In this document: positions 1 through 5,861 of the stretch, piece after piece | Numbering within the stretch: the stretch's first letter is position 1 | Layout: every line of letters begins with the position of its first letter | NCBI GenBank assembly: GCA_002469305.1 | Contig: DKEY01000117.1 | Location: forward strand, 492 to 17,686 | Source of the DNA: Sulfurospirillum sp. UBA6810 | Lineage (GTDB): Bacteria; Campylobacterota; Campylobacteria; Campylobacterales; Sulfurospirillaceae | Direction of reading: 5' to 3' | Length of the DNA: 17,195 bases | Program-made: the position numbers and the translations under genes | The notes under the pieces: model-generated | Seen by the model: only the letters and a program-made list of their open reading frames with translations | What the model was told of the DNA's origin: nothing | The model's database searches: none

Positions 1-232
1 TGAGATTTACATCATCAAGCTCTTTGACAACTGCATCTATTGCTAAAATAAGTGATGATAGAGTCAAAATTGCGTTATCTGTACCCCTATGAGCGCCTTT
101 GAGCTTGTGAAAAAGGGACTTTTGAAGCTGCAATATTTGCAGCTTCCTTTCTAAGTCAACTCTTGCAAAGAGGCGCAACTTTTGGTTTTGCACCTCAAGA
201 GAAAATTTTGTGATGGTTTCTATGATTTTCAT
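1..232 (-). CDS. Hypothetical protein of the integrative element (3' part outside window)
   Basis: The frame is open from an ATG at 232 to the window edge, 77 codons, so the C-terminus is missing. It starts 10 nt after the stop of the AlpA-like gene and has a clear AGGA ribosome binding site 6 nt upstream, so the two are probably co-transcribed. The visible part begins MKIIETITKF and is helical, basic and leucine-rich around residues 25-45, a pattern compatible with a coiled coil. I recognise no family. Its position next to an excisionase-like gene suggests a role in the element (regulation, excision or cargo), but that is inference. Confidence 0.6.
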   Translation of the reverse strand, partial: MKIIETITKFSLEVQNQKLRLFARVDLERKLQILQLQKSLFHKLKGAHRGTDNAILTLSSLILAIDAVVKELDDVNL

Positions 233-242
233 ATTAAATCCT

Positions 243-434
243 TTACAAAACTTTATGCTCTTCTAGCCATTTATCAATTTCTTCACTGTTATATCTTACG
301 AATTTTCCCAGTTTTATATAAGGAATTTGAATCTTACTATTAGACATGCGTGCTTTAGCTTGCCAGCTAAGTGAAAATCCATACAACTCATACAACTCTA
401 TCGGAGTCAACCATCTATTTTTATACTTTTGCAT
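243..434 (-). CDS. AlpA/excisionase-like helix-turn-helix protein (MerR-like HTH_17 type)
   Basis: A 63-aa protein, normal size for AlpA/Xis-like DNA-binding proteins. The sequence shows the usual layout: WLTPIELYELYGFS at residues 8-21 as the first helices, a recognition segment around 22-36, then IPYIKLGKFVRYNSEEIDKWL at residues 37-57, the typical wing plus closing helix of the family. An AGGA ribosome binding site precedes the ATG. Family members bind DNA next to recombinase genes and act as excision directionality factors or as activators of the integrase. Here it lies about 2.7 kb from the tyrosine recombinase inside the same element and is divergent from the 286-aa gene. The fold assignment is firm from motif; the exact role is inferred. 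Confidence 0.8.
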   Translation of the reverse strand: MQKYKNRWLTPIELYELYGFSLSWQAKARMSNSKIQIPYIKLGKFVRYNSEEIDKWLEEHKVL

Positions 435-578
435 ATTATTTCCTTTTGAATATTTTTATTTTTTAACGTTTTTTATTTTTTTACAAATTTCAACTCCTAT
501 CAAGGCCTTTTATTTGTTTTATTTTCAATTGAATTATGCTGATATCTTATCAATTCCACAATTTTTTTGTTTTCCTTC

Positions 579-598
579 ATGGGAAAAATTTTTCCCAT
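579..598. promoter_or_regulatory. Perfect 20-bp palindrome, candidate operator
   Basis: The two 10-nt halves ATGGGAAAAA and TTTTTCCCAT are exact reverse complements with no spacer. The site lies in the divergent intergenic region between the AlpA-like gene and the 286-aa gene, ending 8 bp upstream of the latter's putative -35. A dimeric regulator binding there could control one or both genes. The regulator is not identified. Confidence 0.5.
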
Positions 599-606
599 AT
601 GTAAAC

Positions 607-634
607 TTCAATATTTTTCATAATTTGCTATAAT
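607..634 (+). promoter_or_regulatory. Promoter of the 286-aa gene
   Basis: A perfect -10, TATAAT at 629-634, is preceded by an extended -10 TGC at 626-628. TTCAAT at 607-612 is a weak -35 with 16-bp spacing. The predicted start is about 641, which leaves a leader of about 34 nt before the AGGA at 665-668. Confidence 0.6.
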
Positions 635-674
635 TTATAGCTTTTTTCTCTATTTTTTTAATGTAGGATATAGT

Positions 675-1535
675 ATGCAGTTATCACTTTATAGACATTT
701 TCAATTTATATATAAAGACATTGAAGAAAAAATTCAAAACAAAAAATCTCAAATTATTTATTTAAAAGATCTTCTCACACAAGATATTTCACCAGTACAA
801 AATCTAAAAAAAATAAATGGATTAGAAAACGAGTTAAAAGATTTAGAAGGTGAAAATATTTTTAGCAACTTCGATGAAAACGATGTTGAACATTTGCTAA
901 ACTATTTTGAAATTACAAAAGAAAATTATATATTACTTGACAGTACAATTGAAAAAATAATTTTCTTATTTTATTCTTTGTTTAATTCTACTTTCACATC
1001 AAAAATCAATAAAAAAATTGATCAATGGAATAATACTGACAATGCAAATGCAAAACGTAGATTTCTAGAGTTTTATCCACATGAGCCATCAGAATACATA
1101 AAGGCATTGAAAAGTAGAAATACAAATAGGATAACAGAGTTATATACAAACGAAAGAAATGAAGATAAAATTCGTAGCTTAAATGCTTTTTTTACGGATA
1201 AAGATTCACTTGATACACAAAAAGTTCTAGAAACTATCATAACACAAATGCCAAGTGAAGACGATATCAAACATAATGTCAAAATTTTAGTCGATGAAAA
1301 ATTTCAAAATATCCTCAAGGAAAAATATAGGTATGATTTGTCTGTATTGATTGCTAAGGAAATAATTTTACGATTATCTGATTTCAAGAAGAGCGACTAT
1401 TCTTCGCAAGAAGAGATAGAAGTGCTTACTGAATCTTTAGACTCTTTAAAAAGCAAGCACTTTCTCTCTCAGCTCAGAAAACTCCGAGAAAAAGGAGTAA
1501 CAATTCCAGAAGAAATATGGAATCATATTATTTAA
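675..1535 (+). CDS. Protein of unknown function (286 aa), element cargo
   Basis: I do not recognise this protein. It is hydrophilic and Lys/Glu/Asn-rich, with no signal peptide, no membrane segment, and no nucleotide-binding or metal-binding motif that I can see. Residues about 12-60 look like a charged coiled coil and residues 245-285 form another helical, charged region. AGGA 6 nt before the ATG supports the start, and a good extended -10 promoter lies upstream. Codon use is more AT-rich than in the backbone genes. It stands alone between the AlpA-like regulator and the gene-poor stretch, followed by a hairpin with a T-run. Its place in a tRNA-inserted element makes it cargo (defence, superinfection exclusion or regulation are all possible), but nothing in the sequence decides this. 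Confidence 0.75.
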   Translation: MQLSLYRHFQFIYKDIEEKIQNKKSQIIYLKDLLTQDISPVQNLKKINGLENELKDLEGENIFSNFDENDVEHLLNYFEITKENYILLDSTIEKIIFLFYSLFNSTFTSKINKKIDQWNNTDNANAKRRFLEFYPHEPSEYIKALKSRNTNRITELYTNERNEDKIRSLNAFFTDKDSLDTQKVLETIITQMPSEDDIKHNVKILVDEKFQNILKEKYRYDLSVLIAKEIILRLSDFKKSDYSSQEEIEVLTESLDSLKSKHFLSQLRKLREKGVTIPEEIWNHII

Positions 1536-1541
1536 GTTTTG

Positions 1542-1595
1542 TGTGGATACCTACTCAGCTTTGTATATTGTCGTATCCACATTATTCTATTTTTT
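1542..1595 (+). terminator. Probable terminator of the 286-aa gene
   Basis: TGTGGATAC at 1542-1550 pairs exactly with GTATCCACA at 1573-1581, giving 9 bp with a 22-nt loop, followed by a T-rich stretch with six T at 1590-1595. It begins 6 nt after the stop codon. The long loop and the 8-nt gap to the T-run make it imperfect. Confidence 0.45.
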
Positions 1596-1610
1596 CTTGT
1601 GCGGTATGAG

Positions 1611-1635
1611 TAAAATCTCTTAAAAAGAGATTTTA
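1611..1635 (-). terminator. Perfect 11-bp stem-loop, possible terminator of the minus-strand unit
   Basis: TAAAATCTCTT at 1611-1621 and AAGAGATTTTA at 1625-1635 are exact complements with a 3-nt loop. On the minus strand it follows the short reading frames at 1640-1848, so it may end that transcript. The T-run lies inside the stem rather than after it, so an alternative is a two-fold symmetric protein site. Confidence 0.4.
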
Positions 1636-1639
1636 GATG

Positions 1640-1678
1640 CTAATTGATATCTACTCTTTCTATAGGGTGTTTTTTCAT
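1640..1678 (-). CDS. 12-codon reading frame with strong ribosome binding site
   Basis: It encodes MKKHPIERVDIN. The ATG is preceded at 6 nt by AGGAG within GAGAGGAGCTAAG, the strongest ribosome binding site in this stretch, and it begins 11 nt after the stop of the 52-aa frame. The perfect hairpin at 1611-1635 starts 4 nt after its stop. It could be a small peptide gene, or the surviving start of a truncated gene. Confidence 0.25.
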   Translation of the reverse strand: MKKHPIERVDIN

Positions 1679-1689
1679 CTTAGCTCCTC

Positions 1690-1848
1690 TCATTTAATTG
1701 AAATTTTATTCTCAATTTTTTGAAGAATCTCATAAATTTTTATTAAAATTTCGCGATCCTTCTCAGTTAATTTCGTATTAGGTTCATTCCTAATACTCTC
1801 GATTCTAGCATTTACAATCAACAAAGTTTCACACAATATGTTCAACAT
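1690..1848 (-). CDS. Possible small protein (52 aa)
   Basis: The frame runs from ATG 1848 to TGA 1690 and encodes a helical peptide. It starts MLNILCETLLIVNARIES and has a charged C-terminal half (residues 27-52) rich in Lys, Glu and Ile, which looks like an amphipathic helix. No clear Shine-Dalgarno precedes it and an in-frame TAA lies just upstream, so the ATG is the only reasonable start apart from the following TTG. It lies downstream of the structured minus-strand region and just upstream of the 12-codon frame, and all could share the promoter at 2332-2360. No family recognised. Confidence 0.35.
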   Translation of the reverse strand: MLNILCETLLIVNARIESIRNEPNTKLTEKDREILIKIYEILQKIENKISIK

Positions 1849-1865
1849 TTTTGATATTTCTACTT

Positions 1866-2326
1866 ATCAAAATAGCAATATCCCATACATAACATACCAG
1901 CAATTATGTCGGTGTAGCAAAGCACTACATCGGTTGCACTTATATTTAGGCTAAAAGATTACTTTGATATCTTCGCATCTTTTTACTGGTTAGCCTTTTA
2001 GTTTATGTTTAGCTTAAGCACGAAGATATTATTACTTAAACTAACTTTTTTAGTACAGACAATATAGCACCTATGCTATGCATGGCTTATGTTCTGTAAT
2101 CTTCTTATCTCACTAAATGATTAAACATCTTTATCATTTGCGCTAAGTGATTCTCTATATTTTAATTTTGTAAATTTTACACACAAGGCATGAAGACATC
2201 AATTAAGTTTACAACACTGCTTATCTAATAAATAGCGCACTTTACTAAATTTTACTGCAGTATTACCCAATCGTTTCAATCATATCAAGCGATATGGCTT
2301 TCGTCTTATTTGTGAATAAATAGACG
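1866..2326 (-). ncRNA. Candidate structured RNA of the integrative element
   Basis: This stretch has no substantial reading frame but many pairings. In minus-strand order: CGTCT/AGACG (2322-2326 with 2302-2306) right at the predicted transcript start; CATATC/GATATG (2291-2296 with 2281-2286) with a 4-nt loop; TTGTAAA/TTTACAA around 2170-2215; an AAATGAT/ATCATTT hairpin flanked by CACT/AGTG near 2112-2152; an ATATCTTCG/CGAAGATAT long-range pair near 1968-2030; AGGCTAA/TTAGCCT near 1950-2000; and TGTAG/CTACA near 1914-1930. A well-formed promoter lies directly upstream. The end is uncertain: it could stop near 1866 or continue to the hairpin at 1611. I match it to no known RNA family. A decayed coding region is the main alternative. 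Confidence 0.4.
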
Positions 2327-2331
2327 AGACA

Positions 2332-2360
2332 ATTATACATATAATTTTAAAAAATGACAA
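2332..2360 (-). promoter_or_regulatory. Promoter of the candidate structured RNA
   Basis: On the minus strand, TTGTCA (2355-2360) and TATAAT (2332-2337) are separated by exactly 17 bp, a near-consensus housekeeping promoter. The predicted start is about 2325, at the first hairpin of the structured region. No gene with a good start codon follows for several hundred bases. Confidence 0.65.
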
Positions 2361-2417
2361 TACATACATACAAATAAGCAATACTAAAATTGAAAAGTTT
2401 CATAAGTCAGTTTTTAT

Positions 2418-2780
2418 TTATGCAGCATCCAAGCCAAACTCTACTTCAAACTTAGAAGCCTTCACCTCAGGGACAAGTGCATTATGCTCTTTGTGAAGTT
2501 CAACTATGCCATATCTAGCTAGAGTTTTGAGTGTTCTTGAGAGATTTGATTTAGCTCGACCTGTTAAATTCTCTAGCTCCTTTAGAGATTTTGGCTTATT
2601 ATCTAAAATCGTTTTTAGTAGTTGTTGATTTTCATTACTAAGAACTTGTGCCATAGATTTGATAGACTCAAACCATACTTTTGGTTCATCTTTTTTCGGA
2701 GTATAATTTCCTCTTGCTATAGCTATCGTTCTTGCTTTGTATTTTTCTTTCGACATGATACCAACTTTTAATGTTTTCAT
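2418..2780 (-). CDS. tumA: TumA-type antitoxin (HVO_A0114-family winged-helix DNA-binding protein)
   Basis: A 120-aa protein with the family's hallmarks: MKTLKVGI at the N-terminus, KARTIAIARG at residues 15-24, EPKVWFESIKSMAQVLSNEN at 32-51, and a winged helix at about 64-97 with GRAKSNLSRTLKTLARYG as recognition region (74-91). Family members pair with DUF6516/TumE toxins, neutralise them and repress the operon. Its ATG overlaps the last codon of the upstream toxin gene by 4 bp (ATGA), which implies translational coupling in the toxin-first order usual for this system. Two perfect 7-bp inverted repeats upstream of the operon are candidate binding sites. Length is normal and there is no sign of decay. 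Confidence 0.85.
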   Translation of the reverse strand: MKTLKVGIMSKEKYKARTIAIARGNYTPKKDEPKVWFESIKSMAQVLSNENQQLLKTILDNKPKSLKELENLTGRAKSNLSRTLKTLARYGIVELHKEHNALVPEVKASKFEVEFGLDAA

Positions 2781-3115
2781 CTGTTATTCTCCATATAGTA
2801 TTCGACACTTTCCCAAAAATCTTCTAGTAGTTGCAAAGCTGATTCAAACTCGTAAGAGACTATATCCATTTGGTTATGAATATGGTCGTATGTTTGTTTT
2901 TTAGCTCCATATTTTTTAGATGACTTGTAGCTATGTGCATTGTCATACCCGATAACTCTTTGATTTCTTTTATCATGAAGAGTTAGGGAATACTTTATTC
3001 CATGAGGTATTGCTTTACTTGGTAATACCTTATGAGCCTCAAACTTCACCCAGTAGCCATTATCCATAGGAAATGTTTCTCCATCTAGGTTCAGTAAGTT
3101 TTCTAAATCATTCAT
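2777..3115 (-). CDS. tumE: TumE-type toxin (DUF6516 family)
   Basis: A 112-aa protein with the conserved core of DUF6516: GYDNAH at residues 56-61 and YDHIH at 76-80, histidine-containing motifs with the spacing seen in the family, plus a Trp- and Glu-rich C-terminal helix. It is the first gene of the pair and overlaps the antitoxin by 4 bp. An AAGGA ribosome binding site precedes the ATG. TumE proteins were described as toxins of plasmid-stabilising modules; their target is not something the sequence shows. Here the module probably stabilises the integrative element. Family assignment comes from motif memory and from the diagnostic partner gene. Confidence 0.8.
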   Translation of the reverse strand: MNDLENLLNLDGETFPMDNGYWVKFEAHKVLPSKAIPHGIKYSLTLHDKRNQRVIGYDNAHSYKSSKKYGAKKQTYDHIHNQMDIVSYEFESALQLLEDFWESVEYYMENNR

Positions 3116-3127
3116 TTAGTTCCTTTA

Positions 3128-3171
3128 TTATCATCCAATGATAACATCATGTACATTAATCTCTGATTAAT
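3128..3171 (-). promoter_or_regulatory. Two tandem inverted repeats, candidate TumA operators
   Basis: TTATCAT-CCA-ATGATAA at 3128-3144 and ATTAATC-TCT-GATTAAT at 3155-3171 are both perfect 7-bp arms around a 3-nt spacer, with centres 27 bp apart. They fill the 70-bp gap between the integrase stop and the toxin start. The same architecture with different sequence suggests two dimers or two different proteins. The distal one could instead be a weak hairpin after the integrase gene. Confidence 0.5.
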
Positions 3172-3185
3172 TATTTTTCCACCTA

Positions 3186-4241
3186 CTACCGCTGAATCAT
3201 ATCTGAAGCTATTTTTGAACCTTGCAAATAGTTCATAGTAAGATATTTTGTAATTGTATTAGGATCACTATGCCCCAAAGCTCCACTCATATGAATAGCA
3301 TCAACACCCCTTTCGGCCATTGCACTTACCATAACATTACGACAATAATGCATCCCAAACCAACCACCTATACTTTTCTTTAGTTTTGCCGTTTGATGTT
3401 TGACATCTCCAAGCCTTTTTCCAGGATTTACTGGACTTTCAAAAACCCATCCTCTTTTAGAACTAAACTCCTGCAAACACTCTTTAACATTAGGTGGTAA
3501 AAAGATTTTCTGTTCTTCATCATTTTTTGTATCTACTAGAACATAATAATCATGCTCAAATGAGATATGTTCCCACTTTAAATTTAAAATCTCTCCTTTT
3601 CTTCTTCCCTGTAAAGCCAATAAGAAAAAGGCTCTATAAAAAGGGTTGTTCTCATATATAAACATTATTGCATCATATATGATTTTTAATTTATCAGTGG
3701 CATCAACTACTATTTTTCTTCTTTTTGCAGGAGCTATTTTTACATCTTCACATGGATTTGTTAAAACAATTCGGTTAGCTCTCGCAATTTTAAATGCTGG
3801 GGATAAAACTTCTATTGCTTGCTTTGCTGTCCTTGGGTTATCTCCTTGGTTAGCTAAGTTGTTGACCAAATTTTGGATATGCATAGGCAAAATATCTTTT
3901 GCTCTTTTTTTACCAATTCTCGATTTTACTTTTCTATTATAGTATGAAGCTCTACTCTTTTTATATGCTGTTTCTGGTAATGTTTGAAAATACATATTGA
4001 CTATTTCATCAACCTTGGCATCTGAATCCAAGAGCATATTTATCTCTTCTTTTAGATTTTGAAGCTCTCTCTTCGCTTGATTTATTCGAGTTCTTTTATC
4101 CCAACTCTTTTTTGAAAAATCAAGTACTTTTTGTTTAATTTTATTATCTTGTTTGAAGCTAATATAAAATCGATTATATTCTTTATTTGCTTTTAATCCT
4201 GTATCAACTTGGCGTACAAATTCACTTCTATCAACTGCCAT
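3186..4241 (-). CDS. int: Tyrosine recombinase / phage-type integrase
   Basis: A 351-aa site-specific recombinase that would integrate and excise the element. An N-terminal basic arm-binding/SAM-like region (about 1-175) is followed by the catalytic domain. Visible catalytic residues are Arg214 in QGRRKGEILNLKW, His298 and Arg301 in GMHYCRN, His324 in GALGHSDPN and the nucleophile Tyr333 in TITKYL, so the active site is complete. AGGAG lies 6 nt before the ATG. The gene starts 150 bp from the tRNA-Met 3' fragment and reads away from it, the usual placement for a tRNA-targeting integrase. It is not evidently an integron integrase. Upstream direct repeats may be arm-type sites. Confidence 0.93.
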   Translation of the reverse strand: MAVDRSEFVRQVDTGLKANKEYNRFYISFKQDNKIKQKVLDFSKKSWDKRTRINQAKRELQNLKEEINMLLDSDAKVDEIVNMYFQTLPETAYKKSRASYYNRKVKSRIGKKRAKDILPMHIQNLVNNLANQGDNPRTAKQAIEVLSPAFKIARANRIVLTNPCEDVKIAPAKRRKIVVDATDKLKIIYDAIMFIYENNPFYRAFFLLALQGRRKGEILNLKWEHISFEHDYYVLVDTKNDEEQKIFLPPNVKECLQEFSSKRGWVFESPVNPGKRLGDVKHQTAKLKKSIGGWFGMHYCRNVMVSAMAERGVDAIHMSGALGHSDPNTITKYLTMNYLQGSKIASDMIQR

Positions 4242-4262
4242 AAAAAACTCCTAAAAAACAGA

Positions 4263-4284
4263 GGGACATACTTTGGGACATACT
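4263..4284. repeat. Direct repeat GGGACATACT x2, candidate arm-type sites
   Basis: GGGACATACT occurs at 4263-4272 and again at 4275-4284, a 12-bp period, between the integrase start and the tRNA fragment. Short direct repeats near the attachment site are typical binding sites for the N-terminal domain of integrase or for its accessory factor. Confidence 0.45.
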
Positions 4285-4390
4285 CAATAAGTAATTTATT
4301 ATATCATAAAAAGAATTGAAGAGAAATAGAGATCTTGAGATATAGGGATTTATAAAACAAAAAAAATTCTAAGAAACAATAAAACTTATT

Positions 4391-4436
4391 GCTCATAACG
4401 GAGTGGTCGGGTGTTCGAGTCACCCAAGACCCACCA
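4391..4436 (+). other. tRNA-Met(CAT) 3' fragment, attachment site (attR) of the integrative element
   Basis: The anticodon loop CTCATAA (4392-4398, anticodon CAT) is followed by the 3' anticodon strand CGGAG, a 5-nt variable loop, a T-stem GGGTG/CACCC (4409-4413 with 4421-4425) around TTCGAGT, the 3' acceptor strand AAGACCC, and ACCA ending at 4436. The 5' half is missing: upstream bases do not supply the CTCCG and GGGTCTT partners. This is the 3'-end duplication left when an element inserts into a tRNA gene. By the fragment's orientation the element lies to the left, and the intact tRNA should be at its left end outside the window. CAT could also be tRNA-Ile2, but the stem sequences fit elongator Met better. 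Confidence 0.85.
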
Positions 4437-4483
4437 CTATCTTTTTTTATATCACTTAAATTCCAATTTTATTTTTTTAAGAG

Positions 4484-4512
4484 TACAATGAGTCATATGA
4501 ACTTTTTAGGAG
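4484..4512 (+). promoter_or_regulatory. -10 element and ribosome binding site of the Fe-S gene
   Basis: TACAAT at 4484-4489 follows a T-rich stretch, the common form of Campylobacterota housekeeping promoters with a weak -35. AGGAG at 4508-4512 is 6 nt before the ATG at 4519. The promoter lies on the backbone side of the attachment site. Confidence 0.5.
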
Positions 4513-4518
4513 TTTCTT

Positions 4519-5793
4519 ATGTCGCACCACACCATAAAATCAAGCTATAAAGACTTAGTTGCAAGACTCAATCGTTTCCCACAAGGCGCACCGCCCTCAC
4601 AAACGCTCTACCAGATACTAGAACTGCTCTTTTCACCAAAAGAAGCTGGACTTGTAGCACTTTTGCCGATAGTCCCTTTCAAAGCAAATGAAGCTGCTAA
4701 AAGATGGAAGATGAGCGTAACAGAGGCTAGGAAAATCCTAGAAGAACTCTCAAGCAGAGCGATACTTCTTGATATAGATGAAAACGGTGAATCAGTCTAT
4801 GTCCTCCCTCCTCCGATGGCTGGATTTTTTGAGTTTTCACTGATGCGAGTGGGCGGCAATATAGACCAAAAAACGCTCTCTGAACTCTTTCATCAGTATC
4901 TCAATGTCGAAGAAGACTTTGTAAAAGAACTCTTTACACAAGGACAAACCCAACTCGGACGTACCTTTGTAAAAGAACAAGCCCTAAGTGAGGATAACGC
5001 TTTACATGTACTTGATTTTGAGAGGGCATCTCACATCATAGAGACTTCAAAGTACATGGGTGTTGGCACTTGTTACTGTCGTCACAAAAAGATGCACTTG
5101 GGTGAAGCTTGTGATGCACCACTTGATATCTGTATGACTTTTGGAGCGAGTGCTGAGTCACTCACAAAATATGACTACGCAAGAAGGATAGACAAGGTCG
5201 AGGGCATGGAGCTTTTACATCAAGCCCAAGAACACAACCTCGTGCAGTTTGGGGAAAATGTCCAAAGTGGCGTAAACTTCATCTGTAACTGCTGTGGATG
5301 TTGTTGTGAAGCACTCACGGCTGCTAGAAAATTTGCCTTTTTAAATCCTGTACACACAACAAACTTTATCCCTGTGGTAAAAGAAGAAGATTGTACAGGA
5401 TGTGGAAAGTGCGTGGATGTTTGTGGTGTAGAGGCTATGAGTATCACTTCAGCGAACAACCCTCACAAACCAAAACAGAAAAAAGCAGTTTTAAATGAAG
5501 ATAGGTGTCTTGGCTGTGGCGTTTGTGTCAATGTCTGCAAAACCAAGGCTCTGAGTCTCAAACACCTTGGCAAAAGAATCCTCACCCCAGTAAACGGCGC
5601 ACACCGAGCTGTGATGATGGCTATCGAGAGAGGAAAGCTTCAAAACTTTATCTTTGATAACCAAGCCCTTTGGTCGCATCGTGCTATGGCTACGATACTA
5701 GGGGTTATCCTCAAACTCCCTCCAATCGAACAACTCATGGCAAGTGAGCAGATAAAATCAAGATATCTAGGAAAGCTTTTGGCAAAGTACTAA
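4519..5793 (+). CDS. 4Fe-4S ferredoxin-domain protein with extra Cys clusters (424 aa)
   Basis: The C-terminal third carries two classical 4Fe-4S motifs: CTGCGKCVDVC (Cys292, 295, 298, 302) and CLGCGVCVNVC (Cys330, 333, 336, 340). Two more cysteine groups precede them: GTCYCRHKKMHLGEAC (Cys185, 187, 198, plus Cys205) and FICNCCGCCCEA (six Cys at 256-263), so at least one further cofactor is likely. Residues about 55-100 resemble a winged helix (FKANEAAKRWKMSVTEARKILEEL), a layout I associate with cytosolic (Fe-S)-binding proteins of anaerobes. No signal peptide or membrane segment. An electron-transfer or redox-sensing role is likely, but the partner is unknown. It is monocistronic, with a TTACATGTAA palindrome directly after the stop. 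Confidence 0.85.
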   Translation: MSHHTIKSSYKDLVARLNRFPQGAPPSQTLYQILELLFSPKEAGLVALLPIVPFKANEAAKRWKMSVTEARKILEELSSRAILLDIDENGESVYVLPPPMAGFFEFSLMRVGGNIDQKTLSELFHQYLNVEEDFVKELFTQGQTQLGRTFVKEQALSEDNALHVLDFERASHIIETSKYMGVGTCYCRHKKMHLGEACDAPLDICMTFGASAESLTKYDYARRIDKVEGMELLHQAQEHNLVQFGENVQSGVNFICNCCGCCCEALTAARKFAFLNPVHTTNFIPVVKEEDCTGCGKCVDVCGVEAMSITSANNPHKPKQKKAVLNEDRCLGCGVCVNVCKTKALSLKHLGKRILTPVNGAHRAVMMAIERGKLQNFIFDNQALWSHRAMATILGVILKLPPIEQLMASEQIKSRYLGKLLAKY

Positions 5794-5795
5794 GC

Positions 5796-5805
5796 TTACA
5801 TGTAA
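5796..5805. repeat. TTACATGTAA palindrome, copy 1
   Basis: It lies 2 nt after the stop of the Fe-S gene, extended to CTTACATGTAAG (5795-5806). Copies 2-4 are at 6349, 15092 and 17051, all noncoding. The motif could be an operator, a weak hairpin at gene ends or a dispersed short repeat. Confidence 0.5.
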
Positions 5806-5861
5806 GAGTTATAAAAAGATTTACTCTTCTTTGCTACAATGAAAATAAAAAAGAAGATACT

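Noticed and set aside
346..633. Plus-strand frame of 95 aa
   Set aside because: It is antisense to the AlpA-like gene and runs through the divergent promoter and palindrome; its Phe/Tyr-rich composition is that of translated AT-rich noncoding DNA.
1866..2326. Retron or group II intron
   Set aside because: There is no reverse transcriptase in the window and no domain V-like hairpin; the structured region alone does not justify the call.
3186..4241. Integron integrase serving the attC-like sites
   Set aside because: The gene sits beside a tRNA fragment with arm-type repeats, the arrangement of an island integrase, and belongs to a separate insertion 2.4 kb from the folded sites.
4391..4436. 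Functional tRNA gene
   Set aside because: Only the part from the anticodon loop to CCA is present; no D-arm, no 5' acceptor strand and no 5' anticodon strand upstream.
5220..5459. Minus-strand frames inside the Fe-S gene (also 5491-5679), the HugZ-like gene (5975-6428), the receptor gene and others
   Set aside because: They lie fully opposite genes with clear family motifs, lack ribosome binding sites and have shadow-like composition.
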